DNA of 40,736 nt from an uncultured Alphaproteobacteria bacterium (GTDB lineage: Bacteria > Pseudomonadota > Alphaproteobacteria > Caulobacterales > Parvularculaceae). The notes below the pieces were generated by a model. The model saw nothing but the letters and a program-made list of their open reading frames with translations, searched no databases and was not told the origin of the DNA. How positions within the stretch are numbered: the stretch's first letter is position 1; each line of letters opens with the position of its first letter. A program made the translations under genes and the position numbers. This document shows positions 15,483-23,829 of the stretch, piece after piece. The stretch is from positions 1-40,736 of the forward strand of contig CALAZI010000129.1 of NCBI GenBank assembly GCA_937895955.1. The letters are read 5' to 3'.

Positions 15483-17084
15483 TCAGGCGGCGCGGATCAT
15501 GTCGGCCGCCTTTTCGGCGATCATGATGGTCGGCGCGTTGGTGTTGCCGGAAATCAGACTGGGCATGATTGAGGCGTCGACGACGCGCAGCCCGTCAATC
15601 CCTTTCACGCGAAGCTGGGGGTCCAGTACGGCGCGGCCATCTGTTCCCATCCGGCAGGTGCCGACCGGGTGATAGATCGTATCGCCTCTGAGCTTGATGT
15701 CGGCGATCAGCGCCGCGTCGCTCGCCTCCGGGCCTTCATAGAGATAGTCGCCGGCGACAGCGCGGATCGCCGGCGATTCAAGAATCCTGAAAACGATGCG
15801 CGCGCCTTTCATCAGCCGGCGAAGATCGTCTTCGTCGGCGAGGAAGTTCGGGTCGATATGGGGGTCCGCCGTCGGATCGGTTGAGCCGAGCAAAACCTCG
15901 CCGCGGCTTTTCGGGCGCAGCACGCACACATGGCAGGAAAAGCCGCCGCCCAAATGTTTCTTGTCGCCGTGATTGTCGACGAGCGCCGGCAGGAAGTGAA
16001 GCTGGATGTCGGGTTCGGCCTCGGTCGGATCGGTTTTCAGAAAACCGCCGGCCTCTGCGATATTCGTCGTCAGGGGGCCCGTCTTTGATCTTCTGTACTC
16101 GCTGAGCGCTTTTGGAAAATTCAGCGCGAAAGGGACAGACAACCCAATCGATGAGGGCGCCGACGATTTCCTCAGCACAATGTAGTCGAGATGATCCTGC
16201 AGGTTCTTGCCGACCTCCGGCGCGTCGAGAACGACATCGACGCCCATCTCCTTCAAGTGCGCGGCGGGGCCTATTCCGGACAGCATCAGGACTTGCGGCG
16301 ATTGAAACGCGCCAGCCGAAACGATGACTTCTTTTCGCGCGCGCGCCTCTTTCAATTGGCGGCCCTGACGGAACCGAACGCCGACGGCGCGCCCGTTCTC
16401 GATCAGGATTTTCTCGCAGCGGCTGTCGGGCTTGATGTCCAGATTGGCGCGCGTTCGCGCCGGATTGAGATAGGCGACAGCGGCGGAACAGCGTTTTCCG
16501 TCGCGCTGCGTCACCTGATAATAGCCCATGCCTTCCTGAGCCGCGCTGTTGAAATCCGCATTCACGGGAAGCTGCAGTTCCGCGGCGGCTTCAAGAAAGG
16601 CGTCGGAAAGCGGGTTCTTGTAACGAAGATCGGAAACGGTGAGAGGGCCGCCGGTCGCGTGAAAGTCGTCGCGCCCGCGTTGTTGATCCTCGGCTTTCAG
16701 AAAATAGGGAAAAACGCTGTCCCAGTCCCAACCCGGCGCGCCGGCTTGCGCCCAGCCGTCATAATCGGCCTTGCTCCCGCGAATATAGATCATCGCATTG
16801 ATCGAGCTTGAGCCGCCGAGCGCCCGTCCGCGCGGCTGCTTTCCGGTCTTGCCGTTCATGTGTTTTTGCGGGGCGGTCTCGAACGACCAGTTGTATTTTG
16901 TTCCTTTTGGGAAAAACGCAAACCCGATCGGCGCGTGAATGAGCGCGCTTTTGTCTTCGGGCCCCGCTTCGAGAATGCAGACGCTCGACTTGCCGTCTTC
17001 GCTCAAGCGATTGGCGAGAACGCAGCCGGCCGACCCTGCGCCGATGATGACATAGTCGAAACTTTCGATCGCCGCGACGCTCAT
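15483..17084 (-). CDS. GMC family FAD-dependent alcohol (choline-type) dehydrogenase
   Basis: 533 residues from the ATG at 17084; ATG 17096 and TTG 17099 are in-frame alternatives with no better ribosome site. FAD-binding GAGSAGCVLANRLSE is near the N-terminus, then the GMC block GRALGGSSSINAMIYIRG and SGIGPAAHL. The C-terminal active site reads YHPVGTCRMG with SGNTNAPTIMIAEKAADM. Length and motifs fit the BetA/AlkJ branch, which oxidises choline or medium-chain alcohols and passes electrons to quinone or oxygen. It lies 30 bases after an aldehyde dehydrogenase gene on the same strand, giving a plausible alcohol-to-aldehyde-to-acid pair. No choline uptake genes are near, so a non-choline alcohol is more likely. 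Confidence 0.92.
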   Translation of the reverse strand: MSVAAIESFDYVIIGAGSAGCVLANRLSEDGKSSVCILEAGPEDKSALIHAPIGFAFFPKGTKYNWSFETAPQKHMNGKTGKQPRGRALGGSSSINAMIYIRGSKADYDGWAQAGAPGWDWDSVFPYFLKAEDQQRGRDDFHATGGPLTVSDLRYKNPLSDAFLEAAAELQLPVNADFNSAAQEGMGYYQVTQRDGKRCSAAVAYLNPARTRANLDIKPDSRCEKILIENGRAVGVRFRQGRQLKEARARKEVIVSAGAFQSPQVLMLSGIGPAAHLKEMGVDVVLDAPEVGKNLQDHLDYIVLRKSSAPSSIGLSVPFALNFPKALSEYRRSKTGPLTTNIAEAGGFLKTDPTEAEPDIQLHFLPALVDNHGDKKHLGGGFSCHVCVLRPKSRGEVLLGSTDPTADPHIDPNFLADEDDLRRLMKGARIVFRILESPAIRAVAGDYLYEGPEASDAALIADIKLRGDTIYHPVGTCRMGTDGRAVLDPQLRVKGIDGLRVVDASIMPSLISGNTNAPTIMIAEKAADMIRAA

Positions 17085-17114
17085 TGCTACTCGCATCAAT
17101 TAAGGATTGGCCCG

Positions 17115-18557
17115 TTAAATAATCTTGCGGACCATCTTCAGCAGCTTGTCGGTTTTTTCCGAGAAGGGCGGGTAGAGCATTTTGTTCGAGGCGAATTTGC
17201 TCTGATAGAAAACCGGTTTCATGTGCGAGAAGGTCTCGAAGCCCTTTTCTCCGTGATAGGCGCCGATGCCGCTCTTGCCGACGCCGCCGAAAGGAAGATT
17301 TTCCTGTGCGACGTGCCAGAGCGTGTCGTTGACGGTGACGCCGCCGGCGATGGTGCGTCGCAGAACTTCATCGCGCGCCGCGCCGTCTTCGCCGAACCAG
17401 TAAAGCGCAAGCGGGCGATCGCCCTTGTTGACGTAGCCGATCGCTTCCTCGCGCCCGGAGATCGACAGAACCGGCAGCACGGGGCCGAAAATCTCTTCTT
17501 TCATCAGCGCGATATCCTGCGGCGGATCGACGACGATCGTCAGCGGCATTTTGCGCTGCGGATCGAGCGCGTTCGACGATCCGACCTCGACGATTTTCGC
17601 GCCGGCGCCTTTCGCTTCGGCGACGAGCGATTTCAGGCGCGCGAAGTGGCGTTGCGAGATGATCGCCGTGTAGTCGGCGGTCGTGTCGATGTCGGGGTAA
17701 AGCTTGCGCGCCGACGCAGCGAGCGCGTCGACGGTCGCGTCGAGTTTCGCGCGCGGCGTCAGCACGTAATCGGGCGCGACGCAGGTTTGCCCCGCATTGA
17801 ACGTCTTGCCGTGCGCGATCGACAACGCCGCTTTTTCAATATCGGCGCTGTCGTCGATGATCGCCGGCGACTTGCCGCCAAGCTCCAGCGTCACCGGCGT
17901 CAGGTTTTTCGCCGCCGCCATATAGACGCGCTGGCCGATCGCGGTCGAACCGGTGAAGAGAAGGTGATCGAACGGGACGGAGGAGAACGCCTGGCCGAGT
18001 TCGACCCCGCCGGTGACGACGGTCATGACGCTTTCGTCAAACTCGGCGCGGATGATGTCGCGCATGACCTCGCTTGTCGCCGGCGTCAATTCGCTCGGTT
18101 TGATAAGGACGCGGTTGCCCGCGGCGAGCGCCGCCGCGGCCGGCGAAAAGGCGAGCTGCACCGGATAGTTCCACGGCGAGATGATGCCGATGACGCCGAG
18201 GGGTTGCGGCTCGATGCGGCTTTTCGCCGGCTTCATGTGAAGGGGCGTCGCGACGGCGCGCGCGCGCATCCACTTTTTGAGATGCGCCTTGGCGGCTTTC
18301 GCGGCGGATATGGAGACGATGATTTCGGCGACCAGCGTTTCATGGCGCGAGCGGTTGGTGAAATCGGCGTTCACCGCTTCGACGATGCGGTTTTCGTTCG
18401 TTTCAAGGGCGTGAATGAGGGCGTCGAGCCGCGCCGCGCGTTGCGCAGCGCTCGGATAGGGCTCGGCGGCGAACGCCTTTTTTTGAAGCTCGAATATCCG
18501 ATCAAGCTCGGCGTCGCGCGCCGGCGCGGCGTCGATCGGGCGGGTCGTATCGGCCAT
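17115..18557 (-). CDS. Coniferyl-type aldehyde dehydrogenase
   Basis: 480 residues. ATG at 18557 is chosen because GGAGGAACTG stands directly before it; the frame is open 16 codons further. The aldehyde dehydrogenase fold is clear: GVIGIISPWNYPVQLAFSP, KPSELTPATSEVM, the NAD loop LLFTGSTAIGQRVY, LELGGKSPAIIDDSADIEKAA, and the catalytic Cys in FNAGQTCVAPDYVL. A short C-terminal region with SKFASNKMLYPPFSEK is typical of the membrane-associated coniferyl aldehyde/fatty aldehyde dehydrogenase subgroup. It oxidises aldehydes to acids with NAD(P). Next to the GMC dehydrogenase it likely acts on that enzyme's product. A lipoprotein gene is 105 bases upstream. Confidence 0.93.
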   Translation of the reverse strand: MADTTRPIDAAPARDAELDRIFELQKKAFAAEPYPSAAQRAARLDALIHALETNENRIVEAVNADFTNRSRHETLVAEIIVSISAAKAAKAHLKKWMRARAVATPLHMKPAKSRIEPQPLGVIGIISPWNYPVQLAFSPAAAALAAGNRVLIKPSELTPATSEVMRDIIRAEFDESVMTVVTGGVELGQAFSSVPFDHLLFTGSTAIGQRVYMAAAKNLTPVTLELGGKSPAIIDDSADIEKAALSIAHGKTFNAGQTCVAPDYVLTPRAKLDATVDALAASARKLYPDIDTTADYTAIISQRHFARLKSLVAEAKGAGAKIVEVGSSNALDPQRKMPLTIVVDPPQDIALMKEEIFGPVLPVLSISGREEAIGYVNKGDRPLALYWFGEDGAARDEVLRRTIAGGVTVNDTLWHVAQENLPFGGVGKSGIGAYHGEKGFETFSHMKPVFYQSKFASNKMLYPPFSEKTDKLLKMVRKII

Positions 18558-18627
18558 CAGTTCCTCCGGGGACAGGAACGCATAAAACGCATCAGTTTCC
18601 CGCAAACCGTATCCCCGGTCCAGCGAA

Positions 18628-18663
18628 ACAGGCAGCGCCGGCGGCGCGGGAGCTTCAGCCTGT
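18628..18663 (-). terminator. Possible hairpin after the lipoprotein gene
   Basis: Read leftward, ACAGGC and GCCTGT (18658-18663 and 18628-18633) enclose GCGCC-GCC-GGCGC, followed by TTTCGC. The outer arm overlaps the lipoprotein stop codon by one base. The internal loop and short T-run make it a weak terminator candidate between the lipoprotein and the aldehyde dehydrogenase gene. Confidence 0.3.
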
Positions 18664-19595
18664 CAGTTCTGAATTTCGCCGACCACCGCGATCCGCGTGC
18701 GATCATCGCTGAGGGCGATGCGCGAAACGCTCGCAACGCCGAGAGGCCCAAGATCGGCGACGGCGTTCCAGCCGGGATCGTCGCCGGCGCGCCAATAGAT
18801 CTTCGAGCCGCTCCCGGAAAGAAAGCCGAGCGCCGCGCCCGCGTCGTCGAGGACGACGAAAAAGTCGGTCGCGCCGGCGGGCAAGGCGAAAAGGGGGGAT
18901 AGGCCGCCGCTTGTCGCGTCATAGCGAACGGCGCCGAGCGCGCCTTCGTCATCGAGCAGTTCGGAAAACCACAGGGCGCCGCCTTCGGCGTTCGATTGCA
19001 GCGTGCGGCCGATCTTTTCACGCAGCAGCGCCGTCTCGCCGCTGGCGATCTCGACGCGATAGAGGCTTCCGGGCTCTGAGCGGTAATAAACGGCGAGCGC
19101 CGCGCCTTCATCGAGCCAGGCGTAATAGCCGAGCGGGGCGAAATCGACGATCGCCGCGCCTTGATCGCTTCCCGGCGCTCGATGATGGACGCGCGTCACG
19201 TCGCCCGCCGGATTTTCCTGAATATAGGAAAGCCCGCCTATGGGCGCCGTCCTCGGCGAATATTCGCTTTCATTTTCAGAGGTGAAAACCGGCTGGCTCG
19301 CGCCGCGCGCAATGTCATAAAGGCGAATGTCCGTCTTGCCGCTGGCGCCTTCGGCCACATAGTAAAACGCCGCCTCGCCGGGGAGGAAAAAGGGTTGGTT
19401 GTCATAGCCCTTGCGCTTGGTGGCGTTTTCAAGCGCGCCGATCGACGGCGCCCCGGCCGCAAAATCGACGGCGCCGATGAAAATGTCCGTATCGGGAATG
19501 TCGGGCGCTGCGACGACGGGCGCCGTCGCCGTCTCGCCGCCGCTTGCGCATCCGGCGGAAAGAACGAGCAGCGCGCCTATGACAAGACGAATCAT
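18663..19595 (-). CDS. Lipoprotein, probably beta-propeller-like
   Basis: 310 residues from the ATG at 19595, which has GGGAGGT four bases before it; the frame is open further up to 19646. The start MIRLVIGALLVLSAGC is a lipoprotein signal with the lipid-bearing Cys at 16. The mature chain alternates short strands with turn motifs such as GEAAFYYVAEGASGKTDIRLYDIARG, SPRTAPIGGLSYIQ and DEGAALAVYYRSEPGSLYRVEIASGETALL, much like TolB/WD40-type repeats, so a periplasmic or outer-membrane-facing beta-propeller is inferred. No catalytic motif is visible and I do not recognise a named family. It lies between the hydrolase and aldehyde dehydrogenase genes on the same strand. Confidence 0.75.
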   Translation of the reverse strand: MIRLVIGALLVLSAGCASGGETATAPVVAAPDIPDTDIFIGAVDFAAGAPSIGALENATKRKGYDNQPFFLPGEAAFYYVAEGASGKTDIRLYDIARGASQPVFTSENESEYSPRTAPIGGLSYIQENPAGDVTRVHHRAPGSDQGAAIVDFAPLGYYAWLDEGAALAVYYRSEPGSLYRVEIASGETALLREKIGRTLQSNAEGGALWFSELLDDEGALGAVRYDATSGGLSPLFALPAGATDFFVVLDDAGAALGFLSGSGSKIYWRAGDDPGWNAVADLGPLGVASVSRIALSDDRTRIAVVGEIQN

Positions 19596-19661
19596 GCGGA
19601 CCTCCCTGCGATGCGCGATGATAGGCGCATCGAAGTCTCGCGTCACCGTCCGGCGCCGCGC

Positions 19662-20534
19662 CTAGCGCGCGGAGGCGGGAAACGCCGGCAGCAAGCCGAT
19701 GTCGGCGGGTTCGTGCTGGACGATGACGATCGGATCGAGCGCATCGACGATCTGCTCAAACCGTTCGATCGAGGACAGCGTGTCGGCGCGGCTCGTATTC
19801 CAGCGCGAGACGTTTCTCTTTCCGATCTCGTCGCGGAAATGAAAGAGATCGCCGGTGAGAAGAACGGCGCCGGTTTTCGGCAGCCTGACGAGCAGGGCGC
19901 CGTGGCCGGGCGTGTGGCCCGGCATCGCCAGGATCGTCGCCGATCCGTCGCCGAAGACGTCGAAATCGCCCTTGAACGTCGTCATCGAGGAACGGCCGTC
20001 GAACCAGGGGGCGAGCCGGCGCCGCGCATTGCCTTGCGGCGCGTTGCGGATCGCGGCGGCGTCCGCTTCGCTGATCAGCAATGTCGATCGGTCAAAATCT
20101 TCCGCCTGCCCGACGTGATCGCCGTGAAAATGGCTGACGGCGATGAAGTCGACATCGGACGGATCAAGGCCGATCGCGCGCAGCTGGTCGGAAAGCGTTA
20201 TTGAAATGGACGAAATCCAGCCGTCATCCGGCGTCTTGTCGCCAAGCGATTCTTTCGGGAGGCCGGCGTCCCACAACAGATAATCGTCTCCATTCCGGAT
20301 CAGATAGCATCCGTTGCCGATCGTCGCCGATCGGCCTTCATAGGCGTAGGAATCGGAAAAATACGAGATGTCCTCAATGATCATCTCGCCGCAATCAAGA
20401 CGCCACATTTCAGTATCCGGGGCGGGCGCGGCCGCTGCGGGAGAAAACAGCGCCGCGAGCGCCGCCGCCTTAAGCGGCCGCCTGCGCGCACATCGCGCGA
20501 AATTCGCTCGTCGAAGGAAAGATGAAAGCGTCAT
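19662..20534 (-). CDS. Metallo-beta-lactamase-fold hydrolase, lactonase-like, exported
   Basis: 290 residues from the ATG at 20534, which gives a signal-peptide-like stretch RRRPLKAAALAALFSPAAAAPA; an upstream GTG at 20612 adds 26 residues without a clear purpose. The zinc motif H135-FHGDH140 is followed by GHTPGHG, a bridging Asp in LLTGDLFHF and a final VQHEPAD. Overall layout (LLWDAG, SHFHGDH, PGHTPGHG) resembles the N-acyl-homoserine lactonase branch, which opens the lactone ring of quorum signals, but related proteins cut other esters. A predicted export signal means it would act in the periplasm or outside. It is transcribed away from an Lrp/AsnC-type regulator 115 bases off. Confidence 0.87.
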   Translation of the reverse strand: MTLSSFLRRANFARCARRRPLKAAALAALFSPAAAAPAPDTEMWRLDCGEMIIEDISYFSDSYAYEGRSATIGNGCYLIRNGDDYLLWDAGLPKESLGDKTPDDGWISSISITLSDQLRAIGLDPSDVDFIAVSHFHGDHVGQAEDFDRSTLLISEADAAAIRNAPQGNARRRLAPWFDGRSSMTTFKGDFDVFGDGSATILAMPGHTPGHGALLVRLPKTGAVLLTGDLFHFRDEIGKRNVSRWNTSRADTLSSIERFEQIVDALDPIVIVQHEPADIGLLPAFPASAR

Positions 20535-20615
20535 TAAGGTCCGTCCCGCATTGCGTCCGGGCTTCCGCTTACCATCCGCGCCATGCAAAATGCGCCCGAA
20601 TATGCGGGTCACCGC

Positions 20616-20628
20616 GCAAGTTTATTGC
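20616..20628. promoter_or_regulatory. Candidate operator between the hydrolase and Lrp-type gene
   Basis: GCAA-GTTTA-TTGC is a small AT-centred palindrome in the 115-base divergent gap, 22 bases before the regulator's ATG. Lrp/AsnC proteins bind such sites and often control themselves and the divergent neighbour. A looser GCAAAATGC lies nearby at 20585-20593. Confidence 0.35.
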
Positions 20629-20649
20629 AAGACGGGGCGTTGAGGATTG

Positions 20650-21099
20650 ATGACGGGCGCTTTGAAGCTTGATGAGAAAGATCGTGAGATCGCCGACCTG
20701 CTGCGTCAGGACGCCTGGATGACGAATGTGCAGATCGGCGAGCGCGTTCACCTGTCGCCGAGCGCGGTTCAGCGGCGCGTCGAGCGGATGCGCTCTTCTG
20801 GCGTCATCACCGGCGCCCATGCGTCAGTCAGCCCGGCGCTCAACGGCAGGAAAATCCGCATCTACCTCATGGTCGAGCTGAATGACGACAGTCAGTCCAG
20901 CCTGCAGGCGGTCGTCCAGAAATTGCGCGCCCATCCCGAGGTTAAAGAGGTCGATCTTCTGGCGGGAACGTTCGATCTCATCCTTGTCGGCGATTTCGAC
21001 GATATGGAGAGTTTCTCCGACTTCGCCATGCGGACGCTGAACACGGACCGCAACATCCGGCATTGCCATACGCTGACGCGGCTGAAAAAGCTGATCTGA
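20650..21099 (+). CDS. Lrp/AsnC family transcriptional regulator
   Basis: 149 residues, the normal size. The N-terminal helix-turn-helix reads LDEKDREIADLLRQDAWMTNVQIGERVHLSPSAVQRRVERM, and the C-terminal RAM ligand-binding domain includes VQKLRAHPEVKEVDLLAGTFDLILVGDFDDMESF. The ATG at 20650 follows GAGG by four bases; a TTG at 20647 is the alternative. These proteins usually form octamers and sense amino acids or related small molecules. Divergent placement from the MBL-fold hydrolase suggests that gene as its target. It runs convergent to the GNAT gene with a four-base gap. Confidence 0.93.
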   Translation: MTGALKLDEKDREIADLLRQDAWMTNVQIGERVHLSPSAVQRRVERMRSSGVITGAHASVSPALNGRKIRIYLMVELNDDSQSSLQAVVQKLRAHPEVKEVDLLAGTFDLILVGDFDDMESFSDFAMRTLNTDRNIRHCHTLTRLKKLI

Positions 21100-21103
21100 A
21101 CTG

Positions 21104-21592
21104 CTAAACGCGGAACGGTTGGAGCGGGCGATAAAGGCGAAACCGCCTGAACACGCGCCCGTCAATCGTCAGATCGCCGTCTTCGGCAAACCCTGCGCGA
21201 AGGATCGCCTTCGCATTGCGCCGTCCCGGCGGAAACAGAACGGTGATTGAGGAAAGGCGCATTTCGCCGAACGCCTGTTTCTTTATTTTCTCGAAGATCG
21301 CGCGACCCCATCCCCAGTAATCCGGGTGAAGAACAAGGGCGAAGTCTGTCTCGCCCCGCTCTGGTTGTAGGCCGCCCCAGCCGGCGAAAACGCCGTCGAT
21401 GAAGAACGCGACGGGCCCATAGCCGAAATCGTCCCAAAGTTTCTTTTTGGCTTTGAGAAAAGCCTCGCAGTCGGTTTCCGAAAACCGGGCGCCGAGCAAC
21501 GGCATGTGTCTTCCGACAAGATCGTTGTTCATCAGCGCGATGATGTCGCCTGTCGACGCCTCATAAAGAGGTTTGAAGTGAAGCTTGCTCAT
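21104..21592 (-). CDS. GNAT N-acetyltransferase
   Basis: 162 residues from the ATG at 21592; a TTG at 21613 adds seven. GNAT features are FFIDGVFAGWGGLQPERGETDFALVLHPDYWGWGRAIFEKIKKQAF, where the acetyl-CoA loop Q/RxxGxG/A is present only in a degenerate form (DYWGWGRAI), and the final NAKAILRAGFAEDGDL. It probably acetylates an amine with acetyl-CoA in the cytosol; the substrate is unknown. It ends four bases from the convergent Lrp-type gene, and its start is 103 bases from tRNA-Ala on the same strand. No ribosome site is evident. Confidence 0.8.
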   Translation of the reverse strand: MSKLHFKPLYEASTGDIIALMNNDLVGRHMPLLGARFSETDCEAFLKAKKKLWDDFGYGPVAFFIDGVFAGWGGLQPERGETDFALVLHPDYWGWGRAIFEKIKKQAFGEMRLSSITVLFPPGRRNAKAILRAGFAEDGDLTIDGRVFRRFRLYRPLQPFRV

Positions 21593-21694
21593 GGGGCCGC
21601 CGCCGTTTCGCAATCATGGAGGCGACGCCTGACGGTTTGGCGGGCGTTGATCGAATCACAAATCGGCGAGCGGCGCGCAACGCAACCTGAAGGC

Positions 21695-21770
21695 TGGTGG
21701 AGCTGAGCGGAATCGAACCGCTGACCTCCTCATTGCGAACGAGGCGCTCTCCCAACTGAGCTACAGCCCC
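21695..21770 (-). tRNA. tRNA-Ala, anticodon CGC
   Basis: Read leftward from 21770 it folds as a full cloverleaf of 76 bases including an encoded CCA. The acceptor arm GGGGCTG pairs with CAGCTCC and has the G3-U70 pair that marks alanine tRNAs. The D arm is GCTC/GAGC, the anticodon arm CCTCG-TTCGCAA-TGAGG with anticodon CGC (codon GCG), and the T arm AGCGG-TTCGATT-CCGCT. GCG is very frequent in this window. No other RNA gene is beside it. Confidence 0.96.
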
Positions 21771-21873
21771 ATGCGGCCTTTAGGGCCCCAGGTTTTGGGA
21801 AGCGCTGATCTAGGCGCGCGCTTGCGCGCTGTCAATTCCGGGCGGATGGTGGGCGCCAGGGAAGGAGGCTCTC

Positions 21874-22326
21874 ATGATCGAGCTTGCCGCTGCGCTGTTT
21901 TTGGGCGCGTCGAGAACGGAAGTTCCGCCGGAAACGTGGAACTGCCGCAATCAGGTCGAGGTCTGGTGCGCGGCCGACGGCTGCGCGGCGACGCCGCCCG
22001 ATGAATCGACGCCGATGGACATCTGGGCCTCGCTCGGCGCGGCGGGCGAGGGCGAGATATCCGCCTGCGCCTATTCGGGCTGCTGGGAGGGGAAGGCGGC
22101 GATGTCAAGCGCGGCGGGGCGCCTGCTGTGGATCGGCGACGATCTGCCCTTCGTTTCGGCGATCGAAGGCGCGACGGGCGACGTCACGCTGCTGATCCTC
22201 GCGGAGGACGGCGTCGGCTTCATCCGGGTCGGCGGCATCGCGACGCCGCTCCTGTGCGTCCGGCGGCTTCCCTTTGACGACAAGGCCGCCGGCGCTTCGG
22301 TTGCGCCGGAGGGCGACGCGCCATAG
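21874..22326 (+). CDS. Small cysteine-containing protein of unknown family
   Basis: 150 residues, with AAGGAGG six bases before the ATG at 21874. The N-terminus MIELAAALFLGAS could be a short signal segment. Six cysteines are spread over the chain: WNC, VWC, DGC, SAC, SGC and a late LLC. No domain is recognised. The middle region FVSAIEGATGDVTLLILAEDGVGFIRVGG looks like beta strands. It is acidic and small, and may be exported with disulfides, which is inference. YggT begins 36 bases downstream on the same strand. Confidence 0.65.
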   Translation: MIELAAALFLGASRTEVPPETWNCRNQVEVWCAADGCAATPPDESTPMDIWASLGAAGEGEISACAYSGCWEGKAAMSSAAGRLLWIGDDLPFVSAIEGATGDVTLLILAEDGVGFIRVGGIATPLLCVRRLPFDDKAAGASVAPEGDAP

Positions 22327-22362
22327 ATGCGTGGCTGACCTGTCGCCGGAAGGACGCGCGCC

Positions 22363-22656
22363 ATGCTCGTGATTTCGTATATCTTCAACGCTGCAATCCA
22401 GCTTTACATCATCGTCGTCTTCGTCACGGTGATCCTGAGCTGGCTGATCGGCTTCAACGTCATCAACCGGCACAACGCTTTTGTCGACGCCGTCTGGCGG
22501 ACCTGCGTTTCGCTGACCGAGCCGGTTCTGCGGCCCATCCGCAATATGCTCCCCAATCTCGGCGGCATCGACATTTCGCCGATCGTTCTGCTGATCGCGC
22601 TCAATGCGCTTCAGATCGGGGTCAACGCTTATATTCTGAGGCCGCTTGGCGGCTGA
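22363..22656 (+). CDS. yggT: YggT family membrane protein
   Basis: 97 residues with two hydrophobic spans, IFNAAIQLYIIVVFVTVILSWLI at the start and IDISPIVLLIALNALQIGVNAYIL at the end. Between them stands the family hallmark TEPVLRPIRNMLPNLGGIDISP. YggT proteins are inner-membrane proteins linked in various bacteria to osmotic stress, division or protein integration, without an agreed mechanism. A DUF167 (YggU) gene starts two bases after its stop, the classic yggT-yggU pairing. Confidence 0.93.
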   Translation: MLVISYIFNAAIQLYIIVVFVTVILSWLIGFNVINRHNAFVDAVWRTCVSLTEPVLRPIRNMLPNLGGIDISPIVLLIALNALQIGVNAYILRPLGG

Positions 22657-22658
22657 TC

Positions 22659-22955
22659 TTGGCCGCTGAGGCGTTCCATATCCGCGTCCGCGTCACGCCG
22701 GGCGCGTCCCGCGAATCGGTCGGCGGCGCATGGGTCGGACCGGAAGGCGATGAGCGCCTTATCGTCCGCGTGACCGCGCCGCCCGAAAAGGGAAAAGCCA
22801 ACAAGGCCGCCGCAGCGGCGATCGCCCGAGCGTTCGGCTTGCCGAAATCGGCCGTCAGCGTTACCGCAGGCGACAAGGACCGGCTGAAGACATTCGCGCT
22901 TATCGGCGATCCGGATATGTTGGCGGCGCGTTTCGCCGCCTTGAAAGAGGGGTGA
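22659..22955 (+). CDS. yggU: DUF167 (YggU) family protein
   Basis: 98 residues from a TTG start placed two bases after the yggT stop. The family pattern is VRVTPGASRESVGG, RLIVRVTAPPEKGKANKAAAAAIARAFGLPKSAV and VTAGDKDRLKTFALIGD. These small cytosolic proteins have no agreed function. It stands in a run of closely packed genes from yggT to 25973, and FolD begins five bases later. Confidence 0.92.
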   Translation: MAAEAFHIRVRVTPGASRESVGGAWVGPEGDERLIVRVTAPPEKGKANKAAAAAIARAFGLPKSAVSVTAGDKDRLKTFALIGDPDMLAARFAALKEG

Positions 22956-22959
22956 CGCT

Positions 22960-23829
22960 GTGGCGGCTGGCATGATTGACGGCAAGGCGGTTGCGGCGGA
23001 TCTGCGCGGGACTGTCGCCGATGCGGTTTCGCAGCTTCAGAACAAACACGGCGTAACGCCCGGCCTCGCCGTCGTCCTCGTCGGCGACGATCCGGCGAGC
23101 CATGTCTATGTGCGCAATAAGGGGATTGCGACGAAGAAAGCCGGCATGCGGTCGATCGAGCATCGCCTGCCGGCCGATGCGCGTGAGGAAGACGTCATCG
23201 CGCTGGTGCGCGATTTAAACCGTGATGACGCCGTCGACGGCATTCTCGTTCAAATGCCGCTTCCCGATCAGATCGACGCGCATCGCGTCATCAACGAGAT
23301 CGATCCTGACAAGGATGTCGACGGCCTCACCGAAGTGAACGCCGGACGGTTGATGCTCGGCAAGACGGGGCTTGTTCCCTGCACGCCGCAAGGCTCGATC
23401 ATTCTCATCAGAACGGTCGAACGAAAACTTTCTGGGTTGAACGCCGTCGTCATCGGGCGCTCGATCCTTGTCGGCAAGCCGCTCGCCATGTTGCTGCTTG
23501 CCGAGAACTGCACCGTGACGATGGCGCATTCGCGCACGAAAGATTTGGCGGATGTCTGCCGCTCGGCGGATATTCTCTGCGCCGCGGTCGGTCGGCCTGA
23601 GATCATCAAGGGCGACTGGGTGAAACAAGGCGCGATCGTCATTGACGTCGGCATCAATCGCGTCAACGACAAGCTGATCGGCGATGTCGATTATGAAGGC
23701 GCCGCAAAGCGCGCGCGCGCGATCACGCCGGTGCCGGGCGGCGTCGGCCCGATGACTATCGCCTGTCTTCTGAAAAACACCGTTCTCGCCGCGGCGCGCC
23801 GTCGCGGCCTTGCCGATCCGGGGATTTGA
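22960..23829 (+). CDS. folD: Methylenetetrahydrofolate dehydrogenase/cyclohydrolase
   Basis: 289 residues, normal for FolD. The GTG at 22960 has GAGGGG upstream at good distance; ATG 22972 is the alternative. Substrate and catalytic region: LVGDDPASHVYVRNKGIATKKAGM with the tyrosine and lysine of the family, then DGILVQMPLP, DVDGLTEVNAGRL and the NADP loop VVIGRSILVGKPLAMLLL, ending TPVPGGVGPMTIACLL. The enzyme converts 5,10-methylene-THF to 10-formyl-THF in one-carbon metabolism. 10-Formyl-THF is also the co-substrate of PurH, encoded at 30566. The following glycosyltransferase begins right after its stop. Confidence 0.97.
   Translation: MAAGMIDGKAVAADLRGTVADAVSQLQNKHGVTPGLAVVLVGDDPASHVYVRNKGIATKKAGMRSIEHRLPADAREEDVIALVRDLNRDDAVDGILVQMPLPDQIDAHRVINEIDPDKDVDGLTEVNAGRLMLGKTGLVPCTPQGSIILIRTVERKLSGLNAVVIGRSILVGKPLAMLLLAENCTVTMAHSRTKDLADVCRSADILCAAVGRPEIIKGDWVKQGAIVIDVGINRVNDKLIGDVDYEGAAKRARAITPVPGGVGPMTIACLLKNTVLAAARRRGLADPGI

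Noticed and set aside
17100..17118. Two TTAA half sites before the GMC gene as a CtrA box
   Set aside because: The spacing is 11 bases, not 7.
16860..18902. 680-codon ORF on the plus strand
   Set aside because: Antisense to the GMC, aldehyde dehydrogenase and lipoprotein genes; it crosses several real genes and their gaps.
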